Shown here: in pieces, positions 57,816-64,000 of the stretch
Layout of the letters: the number at the start of each line of letters is the position of its first letter
How positions within the stretch are numbered: the stretch's first letter is position 1
From: Streptomyces sp. NBC_00358
GTDB taxonomy: Bacteria > Actinomycetota > Actinomycetes > Streptomycetales > Streptomycetaceae
NCBI RefSeq assembly: GCF_036099295.1
Contig: NZ_CP107976.1
Span: 5,890,001-5,954,000 of the forward strand
Reading direction: 5' to 3'
DNA: 64,000 nucleotides
Notes under the pieces: generated by a model
The model's input: only the letters and a program-made list of their open reading frames with translations
Databases searched by the model: none
What the model was told of the DNA's origin: nothing
Program-made: the position numbers and the translations under genes

Positions 57816-58982
57816 TCAGCCCGTGAGGCCCAGTTCACGGGCGATCAGCATCCGCTGCACCTCGCTCGTGCCCTCGCCGATCTCCAGGATCTTGGAGTCG
57901 CGCCACATGCGGGCGACCGGGTACTCGTTCATGAAGCCGTAGCCGCCGTGGACCTGGGTGGCGTCACGGGCGTTGTCGACGGCGATCGTCGAGGAGTACA
58001 GCTTGGCGACGGCCGCCTCCTTCTTGAAGGGCTCGCCCGCGACGAGACGGGACGCCGCGTCGCGCCAGCCCACGCGCGCCATGTGGGCCTTCATCTCCAT
58101 GTCGGCGATCTTGAACTGGATCGCCTGGTTGGCGCCGATCGGGCGTCCGAACGCGTGCCGCTCCTTGGCGTACTTGACCGACTCGTCGACACAGCCCTGC
58201 GCGAGACCCGTGGCCAGTGCCGCGATGGCGATGCGGCCCTCGTCCAGGATGCGCAGGAACTGCGCGTAGCCGCGGCCCTCCTGGCCGAGCAGGTTCGCCG
58301 CCGGGACGCGCACGTCCGCGAAGGACAGCTCACGGGTGTCGGAGGCGTTCCAGCCGACCTTCGAGTACGGGGCCGCGACCGTGAAGCCGGGGGTGCCGGA
58401 CGGGACGATGATCGCGGAGATCAGCGGCTTGCCGTCGGGCTTGCGGCCGGTGACCGCGGTGACCGTCACGAGGCCCGTGATGTCGGTGCCCGAGTTGGTG
58501 ATGAAGCACTTGCTGCCGTTGATGACCCACTCGTCCGTCTCGGGGTCGAGGCGCGCCGTCGTACGGGTCGCGCCCGCGTCCGAGCCGCCGTCCGGCTCGG
58601 TCAGGCCGAAGGCACCGAGGATCTCGCCGGAGCACAGTCGGGGGAGCCACTCGGCCTTCTGCGCCTCCGTGCCGAACAGGTGGATCGGCATGGCGCCGAG
58701 CGAGACGCCCGCCTCCAGCGTGATGGCGACGGAGGAGTCGACGCGGGCCAGCTCCTCCAGGGCGATGCCGAGGGCGAGATAGTCGCCGCCCATGCCGCCG
58801 TACTCCTCGGGGAACGGCAGCCCGAACAGGCCCATGCGGCCCATCTCCCGCACGATCTCGTACGGGAACTCGTGCCGCTCGTAGAAGTCACCGATCTTCG
58901 GCGCCACGACGTCGTGCGCGAACTCCTCCACCGTACGGCGGAGTTCTTCGAGCTCGGGGGAGAGCCGGTGGTCCAGGGACAT
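57816..58982 (-). CDS. acdH: Acyl-CoA dehydrogenase (isovaleryl/branched-chain-type, AcdH-like)
   Basis: A 388-residue acyl-CoA dehydrogenase. The FAD/substrate motifs are FGLTEPDGGSDAGATRTTAR, WVINGSKCFITNSG and the C-terminal QVHGGYGFMNEYPVARMWRD; the catalytic Glu is probably in EIGEGTSEVQRM. Start ATG 58982, 5 nt after the HMG-CoA lyase stop, with CAGGAG. It is the last of four coupled genes with methylcrotonyl-CoA carboxylase and HMG-CoA lyase, so an isovaleryl- or short branched-chain CoA substrate is likely. AcdH in S. coelicolor and S. avermitilis sits in this position. Confidence 0.9.
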   Translation of the reverse strand: MSLDHRLSPELEELRRTVEEFAHDVVAPKIGDFYERHEFPYEIVREMGRMGLFGLPFPEEYGGMGGDYLALGIALEELARVDSSVAITLEAGVSLGAMPIHLFGTEAQKAEWLPRLCSGEILGAFGLTEPDGGSDAGATRTTARLDPETDEWVINGSKCFITNSGTDITGLVTVTAVTGRKPDGKPLISAIIVPSGTPGFTVAAPYSKVGWNASDTRELSFADVRVPAANLLGQEGRGYAQFLRILDEGRIAIAALATGLAQGCVDESVKYAKERHAFGRPIGANQAIQFKIADMEMKAHMARVGWRDAASRLVAGEPFKKEAAVAKLYSSTIAVDNARDATQVHGGYGFMNEYPVARMWRDSKILEIGEGTSEVQRMLIARELGLTG

Positions 58983-58987
58983 GCTGT

Positions 58988-59932
58988 TCACTCCTGGTGG
59001 GAGAGGGCTTTGACGGTGCGGGACGGGCTGGGTCGGCCCAGTTGTCCGGCCATCCACACGCTCGTGGCGGTGAGGCGGCCGAGGTCGACCCCGGTGTCGA
59101 TACCGAGGCCCTGGAGCATCCAGACGAGGTCTTCCGTGGCGAGGTTGCCGGTCGCGGACTTCGCGTACGGGCAGCCGCCGAGGCCGCCCGCGGAGGCGTC
59201 GACCGTGCTGACGCCGTGCTGGAGGGCGGCCAGGGTGTTGGACAGCGCCTGGCCGTAGGTGTCGTGGAAGTGCACACCGAGCGCGCTGGTCGGCACGCCC
59301 TCCTCGTTCAGTTCGGCGAGCAGGGACTGCACGTGGCCCGGTGTCGCCACACCGATCGTGTCGCCGAGGCTCAGCTCGTCACAGCCCATGTCCATCAGCG
59401 CCTTGCACACGCGGACGACCTGATGGACCGGGACGGGCCCTTCCCACGGGTCGCCGAAGCACATCGAGACATAGCCGCGGACCGTGCTGCCGGCGTCCTT
59501 CGCGCGGCTCACCACCGGTTCGAACATGGCGAGCGCCTCGTCGACCGTCCGGTTGAGGTTGGCCTTCGCGAAGGACTCCGTGGCGCTGGCGAAGACGGCC
59601 AGGTGCCGGGCGCCGAGCGCGAGCGCCCGCTCCAGCCCACGTTCGTTCGGCACCAGGACCGGAAGCGCCACCGGGAGGTCGGCGACCTGCGGGAACAGCT
59701 GTTCCGCGTCGGCCAGTTGGGGAACCCACTTCGGGTGGACGAAGCTGGTCGCCTCGATCGTGGTCAGCCCCGCGTCCGCGAGGCGCCGGATGAACTCCGC
59801 CTTCACCTCGGTCGGTACGGTCGCCTTCTCGTTCTGCAGCCCGTCGCGCGCGCCGACCTCGTAGATCCGCACCCGGGCGGGCAGGCCCTGCGCCGGTACG
59901 GCCATCGGAAGGCCCAGTTCGGAAGTGCTCAT
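58988..59932 (-). CDS. Hydroxymethylglutaryl-CoA lyase
   Basis: A 314-residue HMG-CoA lyase. The DRE-TIM barrel begins [40 protein letters not shown] and the signature Cys loop in [20 protein letters not shown] confirm the assignment. It splits HMG-CoA to acetoacetate and acetyl-CoA at the end of leucine breakdown. Start ATG 59932 overlaps the biotin carboxylase stop by 4 nt. Confidence 0.93.
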   Translation of the reverse strand: MSTSELGLPMAVPAQGLPARVRIYEVGARDGLQNEKATVPTEVKAEFIRRLADAGLTTIEATSFVHPKWVPQLADAEQLFPQVADLPVALPVLVPNERGLERALALGARHLAVFASATESFAKANLNRTVDEALAMFEPVVSRAKDAGSTVRGYVSMCFGDPWEGPVPVHQVVRVCKALMDMGCDELSLGDTIGVATPGHVQSLLAELNEEGVPTSALGVHFHDTYGQALSNTLAALQHGVSTVDASAGGLGGCPYAKSATGNLATEDLVWMLQGLGIDTGVDLGRLTATSVWMAGQLGRPSPSRTVKALSHQE

Positions 59933-61863
59933 GCCGTCTCCGCCTCCTCCACGGGGGTGATGACCGCCAGTACCTGGTCCATGGCGACCGTCGTGCCCGG
60001 TTTGACGTCCAGCTCGCTGACGGTCCCGGCGTGCGGCGCGGAGATGACGTGCTCCATCTTCATCGCCTCGACCACCAACAGGCTCTGGCCCGCGGTCACT
60101 TCGTCGCCGACGGCGACCTTCACGACGGTCACCGTGCCCGGCATGGGGGCGGTCAGCGAATCGGCACCGGAGTGCGCGGCGCCGGTGAGCGACGCGGCCA
60201 CCGGGTCGTGATCGCGCACCTGCCAGGCGTCGCCGTCGCGGCCGATCCAGTCGGCGGCGCGGTGGAAGGTGTGGCGCACTCCGTCGAGGGTCACCGCGAC
60301 CCGGTCGGCGGTGACGGTGTGGGTGCCGCGCGGGGTGTACTCCACGGGGTCGAGGACCCGCAGGGAGAAGCCCACCGGCTTCGGTGTGCCGCCGAGCCGC
60401 CAGCCGCTCGGCACGGAGAACGGGTCGGTCCAGCCCTCGTCCGGCGGAGCCAGCTCGGCGAGCCGGACGGCCGCCGCCGCCTCGTACACCTCCTCCGGCA
60501 CCTCCGCCGGGACCAGCCCGGCCGCCTCCCGCTCGACCAGACCGGTGTCCAGGTCGCCCGCCACCACGTCCGGGTGGGCCAGCAGGCGGCGCAGGAATCC
60601 CGCGTTGGTCTGGACCCCGAGCGTGACCGTGTCGGCGAGGGCCGCCCGCAGCTTGCGCAGCGCCGTCGGGCGGTCGGGGCCGTACGCGATGACCTTGGAG
60701 AGCATCGGGTCGTAGAGGCTGCCGACCTCGGTGCCCCGCGAGAGGCCCGAGTCGGTGCGCACTCCGTCGCCCTGCGGCTCGCGCAGGGCGAGGACGGTGC
60801 CCCCGGAGGGGAGGAAGCCGCGCGACGGGTCCTCGGCGCAGATCCGGGCCTCCACCGCGTGCCCCGTGAGGCTGATGTCCTCCTGCGCGTACGGCAGGTG
60901 CTCGCCGGCGGCGACCCGAAGCTGCCATTCGACGAGGTCGAGGCCGGTGACGAGTTCGGTGACCGGGTGCTCCACCTGGAGGCGGGTGTTCATCTCCATG
61001 AAGTAGTACGAGGACGGGTCGCCGCCGGGGACGATGAACTCGACCGTGCCCGCGCCCCGGTAGCCGCAGGAGCGGGCCGCCTGGACGGCCGCCTCGCCCA
61101 TCGCGGCCCGGGTGGCGGGGTCGAGGAGCACGCTGGGCGCCTCCTCGATGATCTTCTGGTGGCGGCGCTGGAGCGAGCACTCGCGCTCGCCCAGGTGTAT
61201 GACGTGCCCGTGCCCGTCCGCCAGCACCTGGATCTCGATGTGCCGGGGACGGTCGACCCAGCGCTCGACGAGAAGGGTGTCGTCGCCGAACGAGGCCCGC
61301 GCCTCGCGCCGGGCGGCGGCGATCTCGTCGGCCAGGACCGAGGCGTCGCGCACCAGGCGCATGCCCTTGCCGCCACCGCCCGCGCTCGGCTTCAGGAGCA
61401 CCGGCACGCCGATCTCGCCGGCCGCGGCGATCAGCTCCGCGTCCGTCAGACCGCTGCCCGAGGAGCCGGGGACGACCGGGACTCCGGCCGCCTTCACCGT
61501 CTCCTTGGCGCGGATCTTGTCGCCCATCAGGGAGATCGCCTCGGGGGACGGCCCGATGAACACGAGTCCGGCCTCCGCGCAGGCCCGCGCGAACGCGGCG
61601 TTCTCGGCGAGGAAGCCGTAGCCCGGGTGCACCGCCTGGGCGCCGGTCCGGGCCGCCGCCTCCAGCAGCCGCTCCACCGACAGATAGCTCTCCGACGCGG
61701 GCGCCGGTCCGATCCGTACGGCCGTGTCCGCCTCCCGGACGTGCCGGGCGTCCGCGTCGGCGTCGGAGAAGACGGCCACCGAGCGCACGCCGAGCGCGCG
61801 CAGGGTACGGATGACGCGTACGGCGATCTCGCCCCGGTTGGCCACAAGCACCGTGTCAAACAT
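59929..61863 (-). CDS. Biotin carboxylase / biotin carrier subunit of acyl-CoA carboxylase (methylcrotonyl-CoA type)
   Basis: A 644-residue alpha subunit. The biotin carboxylase part (1 to about 445) shows [54 protein letters not shown] and [20 protein letters not shown] linker joins it to a C-terminal biotinyl domain with [10 protein letters not shown], whose Lys is biotinylated. Start ATG 61863. Coupled with the HMG-CoA lyase (4 nt overlap) and 12 nt behind the carboxyltransferase gene, it should carboxylate 3-methylcrotonyl-CoA in leucine catabolism. Confidence 0.92.
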   Translation of the reverse strand: MFDTVLVANRGEIAVRVIRTLRALGVRSVAVFSDADADARHVREADTAVRIGPAPASESYLSVERLLEAAARTGAQAVHPGYGFLAENAAFARACAEAGLVFIGPSPEAISLMGDKIRAKETVKAAGVPVVPGSSGSGLTDAELIAAAGEIGVPVLLKPSAGGGGKGMRLVRDASVLADEIAAARREARASFGDDTLLVERWVDRPRHIEIQVLADGHGHVIHLGERECSLQRRHQKIIEEAPSVLLDPATRAAMGEAAVQAARSCGYRGAGTVEFIVPGGDPSSYYFMEMNTRLQVEHPVTELVTGLDLVEWQLRVAAGEHLPYAQEDISLTGHAVEARICAEDPSRGFLPSGGTVLALREPQGDGVRTDSGLSRGTEVGSLYDPMLSKVIAYGPDRPTALRKLRAALADTVTLGVQTNAGFLRRLLAHPDVVAGDLDTGLVEREAAGLVPAEVPEEVYEAAAAVRLAELAPPDEGWTDPFSVPSGWRLGGTPKPVGFSLRVLDPVEYTPRGTHTVTADRVAVTLDGVRHTFHRAADWIGRDGDAWQVRDHDPVAASLTGAAHSGADSLTAPMPGTVTVVKVAVGDEVTAGQSLLVVEAMKMEHVISAPHAGTVSELDVKPGTTVAMDQVLAVITPVEEAETA

Positions 61864-61875
61864 GGGTGGGTCCCC

Positions 61876-63492
61876 TCACATCCGGAAGACGCCGAACTGG
61901 GGGTCACCCAGGGGCGCGTTGGCGCAGGCGGTCAGGGCGAGTCCGAGGACCTGCCGGGTCTCCATCGGGTCGATCACGCCGTCGTCCCAGAGCCGGGCCG
62001 TCGCGTAGTAGGCGTTGCCCTGCCGCTCGTACTGGCGGCGGATCGGGTCCTTGAACTCCTCCTCGTCCGAGGCCGGCCAGGACTCGCCGCGCGCCTCGAT
62101 CTGGTCGCGCTTGACGGTCGCGAGGACCGAGGAGGCCTGCTCGCCGCCCATCACGGAGATCTTGGCGCCCGGCCACATCCACAGGAAGCGCGGCGAGTAC
62201 GCCCGGCCGCACATCGAGTAGTTGCCCGCTCCGTACGAGCCGCCGATCACGACGGTCAGCTTCGGGACGCGCGTGCAGGCGACGGCCGTCACCATCTTGG
62301 CGCCGTGCTTGGCGATGCCACCGGCCTCGTACTGGCGCCCCACCATGAATCCGGAGATGTTCTGCAGGAACACCAGCGGGATGCCGCGCTGGTCGCACAG
62401 CTCGATGAAGTGGGCGCCCTTCTGGGCCGATTCGGAGAACAGGATGCCGTTGTTCGCGACGATCCCGACCGGCTGGCCGTGGATCCGCGCGAAGCCGGTG
62501 ACCAGGGTCTGCCCGAACTCGGCCTTGAACTCGGCGAAGCGCGAACCGTCCACCACGCGCGCGATGACCTCGCGCACGTCGTACGGAGTGCGGGAGTCGA
62601 CCGGCACCGCGCCGTACAGCCCGTACGGGTCGACCTTGGGCTCGGCCGACGGCTCCACGGACCAGGGGAGCGCCCCGCGCGCGGGCAGGGTGGCCACGAT
62701 GTTCCGGACGATCCGCAGCGCGTGCGCGTCGTCCTCCGCGAGATGGTCGGTGACACCCGACACACGCGAGTGGACCTCGCCGCCGCCCAGCTCCTCGGCC
62801 GTGACGACCTCGCCGGTGGCGGCCTTCACCAGCGGTGGCCCGCCCAGGAAGATGGTGCCCTGGCCGCGCACGATCACGGCCTCGTCGCTCATCGCCGGCA
62901 CGTAGGCGCCGCCGGCCGTGCACGAGCCGAGGACGGCCGCGATCTGCGGGATGCCCGCGCCGGACATCCGCGCCTGGTTGTAGAAGATCCGCCCGAAGTG
63001 GTCGCGGTCCGGGAACACCTCGTCCTGCATCGGCAGGAAGGCGCCCCCGGAGTCGACGAGGTAGACGCAGGGCAGCCGGTTCTCCAGCGCGACCTCCTGG
63101 GCGCGCAGGTGCTTCTTCACCGTCATCGGGTAGTAGGTGCCGCCCTTGACGGTGGCGTCGTTCGCGACGATCACGCACTCGCGCCCGCTGACCCGGCCGA
63201 TCCCGGCGATGACGCCGGCGGCCGGGGCCGCTCCCTCGTACATCCCGTCGGCGGCGAGCGGCGCCAGCTCCAGGAACGGTGAGCCGGGGTCGAGCAGGGC
63301 GTCCACACGGTCGCGGGGCAGCAGCTTTCCGCGCGCGGTGTGCCGCGCGCGCGCCTTCTCGCCGCCGCCGAGCCGCGCCGCGGCCAGCTTCAGGCGCAGT
63401 TCCTCGCCCAGCGCGCGGTGTGCCGCCTCGTTGGCCCTCCAGGCCTCCGACGCGGGGTCTGCCGCGCTCGTCAGCTCCGGTGCCTCTTGCAT
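61876..63492 (-). CDS. Carboxyltransferase beta subunit of acyl-CoA carboxylase (methylcrotonyl-CoA type)
   Basis: A 538-residue carboxyltransferase. Typical sequences are [60 protein letters not shown] and [20 protein letters not shown], with [17 protein letters not shown] near the acyl-CoA side. The phenyl/glycine-rich pattern and gene neighbours fit methylcrotonyl-CoA carboxylase beta (AccD1/LiuB type). Start ATG 63492, first gene of the operon and divergent from the TetR regulator, with two GTTAA-N6-TTAAC boxes between them. Confidence 0.92.
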   Translation of the reverse strand: MQEAPELTSAADPASEAWRANEAAHRALGEELRLKLAAARLGGGEKARARHTARGKLLPRDRVDALLDPGSPFLELAPLAADGMYEGAAPAAGVIAGIGRVSGRECVIVANDATVKGGTYYPMTVKKHLRAQEVALENRLPCVYLVDSGGAFLPMQDEVFPDRDHFGRIFYNQARMSGAGIPQIAAVLGSCTAGGAYVPAMSDEAVIVRGQGTIFLGGPPLVKAATGEVVTAEELGGGEVHSRVSGVTDHLAEDDAHALRIVRNIVATLPARGALPWSVEPSAEPKVDPYGLYGAVPVDSRTPYDVREVIARVVDGSRFAEFKAEFGQTLVTGFARIHGQPVGIVANNGILFSESAQKGAHFIELCDQRGIPLVFLQNISGFMVGRQYEAGGIAKHGAKMVTAVACTRVPKLTVVIGGSYGAGNYSMCGRAYSPRFLWMWPGAKISVMGGEQASSVLATVKRDQIEARGESWPASDEEEFKDPIRRQYERQGNAYYATARLWDDGVIDPMETRQVLGLALTACANAPLGDPQFGVFRM

Positions 63493-63522
63493 CCTGCGGT
63501 CCCCTCACCAGGTGGTCGACCA

Positions 63523-63538
63523 GTTAATGAGCGTTAAC
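63523..63538. promoter_or_regulatory. TetR operator, box 1 (AccR-type)
   Basis: GTTAATGAGCGTTAAC fits the 16-nt palindrome GTTAA-N6-TTAAC described for AccR of S. avermitilis exactly. It is in the 97-nt gap between the carboxyltransferase and the TetR gene, close to the operon start, so it should repress the operon. Confidence 0.85.
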
Positions 63539-63551
63539 GCAACCCCTTCAG

Positions 63552-63567
63552 GTTAACGACCGCTAAC
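63552..63567. promoter_or_regulatory. TetR operator, box 2 (AccR-type)
   Basis: GTTAACGACCGCTAAC matches GTTAA-N6-TTAAC with one mismatch. It is 29 nt from box 1 (start to start), nearer to the TetR gene, so it probably mediates autoregulation. Confidence 0.8.
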
Positions 63568-63589
63568 CCGCCTGTCTAGAATTGTTTTC

Positions 63590-64000
63590 ATGGCCACCAG
63601 AACCGACGCCCCCACCCGGCGCGAGCAGATCCTGAGGGAAGCGGCGCGGCTCTTCGCCGAGCGCGGTTTCCACGGTGTGGGAGTGGATGAGATAGGAGCG
63701 GCGGTCGGCATCAGCGGCCCCGGTCTCTACCGGCACTTCGCCGGCAAGGACGCGATGCTCGCCGAGCTGCTGGTGGGGATCAGCGGGCAGCTGCTCACGG
63801 GCGGCAAGCGCCGGGTGGCGGAGGCCGAAGGGGGTGCGGAGGCGCTCCTCGACTCGCTCATCGAGGGGCACATCGACTTCGCGCTCGACGACCGCCCCCT
63901 GATCACCCTGCACGACCGCGAGCTGGACCGCCTGCGCGACAGCGACCGCAAGCTCGTACGGCAGCTCCAGCGCCAGTACGTCGAGCTGTGGGTGGAGGTG
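63590..64000 (+). CDS. accR: TetR-family repressor (AccR-like), N-terminal part (cut by window edge)
   Basis: An open frame of 137 residues running off the right edge. The HTH is REQILREAARLFAERGFHGV and VDEIGAAVGISGPGLYRHFA, typical of TetR. The start ATG 63590 lies 22 nt after box 2. Position and the two operators fit AccR, which represses acyl-CoA-metabolism genes in S. avermitilis in response to short-chain acyl-CoAs. The ligand-binding C-terminal half is outside the window. Confidence 0.82.
   Translation, partial: MATRTDAPTRREQILREAARLFAERGFHGVGVDEIGAAVGISGPGLYRHFAGKDAMLAELLVGISGQLLTGGKRRVAEAEGGAEALLDSLIEGHIDFALDDRPLITLHDRELDRLRDSDRKLVRQLQRQYVELWVEV

Noticed and set aside
60031-63282. 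1083-codon plus-strand open frame opposite the acyl-CoA carboxylase genes
   Set aside because: The minus strand encodes full biotin carboxylase and carboxyltransferase; the plus frame has only shadow composition.
1-64000. CRISPR arrays
   Set aside because: No regularly spaced 23-40 nt repeats with unique spacers were seen; the repeats present are short tandem units.

Overview
This 64 kb window is a chromosomal segment of a Streptomyces (high-GC actinomycete). The evidence is very high GC with extreme third-position bias, frequent GTG/TTG starts, and a complete desferrioxamine operon (desABCD with desE). There is also a cellobiose operon (cebEFG-bglC with cebR), an adpA/bldH gene next to orn that carries a rare TTA codon, and a DasR-type site in front of an exported hexosaminidase. 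From memory, the right part is collinear with the S. coelicolor region from accR/liu genes through des, hex, glmS, adpA, orn and ceb; no database search was run.

Layout. 0-4.5 kb: a partial amidase and a D-2-hydroxyacid dehydrogenase on the minus strand, divergent from two coupled maleate-isomerase-like paralogues and a flavin monooxygenase-like enzyme; this looks like an uncharacterised small-acid catabolic cluster. 4.6-9.5 kb: a PAS-GGDEF-EAL c-di-GMP enzyme (cdgA-like), a secreted M6 protease, tRNA-Lys, and a primase/polymerase-like protein whose stop codon lies inside the tRNA. 9.6-15.3 kb: a tightly overlapping minus-strand array of a PAP2 phosphatase, a RecB-like nuclease with a putative Fe-S cysteine set, a 531-aa unknown protein and an SF1 helicase, followed by a small hypothetical protein. 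15.6-22.4 kb: a histidine phosphatase, an XRE/TPR regulator with a His-rich tandem repeat, a small conserved protein, a spermidine-synthase-like protein, a Ser/Pro-rich membrane-anchored protein, and an OmpR-type two-component pair preceded by two DnaA boxes. 22.5-27.8 kb: a CBM2-GH18 chitinase with a DasR-like site, an XRE-DUF397/HATPase module, an HSL-type esterase and a WYL regulator.

27.9-34.1 kb: bglC-cebG-cebF-cebE and divergent cebR with two CebR operators. 34.2-40.5 kb: a kinase-like protein, a GNAT acetyltransferase, tRNA-His, orn, adpA, a membrane protein, a universal stress protein and a GPR1/FUN34/YaaH-like protein. 40.7-47.2 kb: glmS with a small partner, a Tat-exported phosphoesterase, a DUF4429 protein and a GH20 hexosaminidase. 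47.3-54.5 kb: desD-desC-desB-desA, a siderophore-interacting reductase and desE, with two iron boxes. 54.6-57.5 kb: an apparently inserted accessory stretch (SRPBCC protein, XRE regulator, secreted SMP-30-like propeller) ending in a transposon-like inverted-repeat element. 57.8-64 kb: an acyl-CoA dehydrogenase, HMG-CoA lyase, and biotin carboxylase plus carboxyltransferase operon (leucine/isovalerate catabolism), divergent from a partial TetR regulator (accR-like) with two GTTAA-N6-TTAAC boxes.

Taken together, the window links polysaccharide sensing (chitin through DasR-like sites, cellulose through CebR) with developmental control (adpA, c-di-GMP, orn) and iron acquisition. Part 2 emphasises the nuclease-unknown-helicase array, the paired isomerase paralogues, the inverted-repeat element at 57.4 kb, and several unassigned operator-like palindromes.
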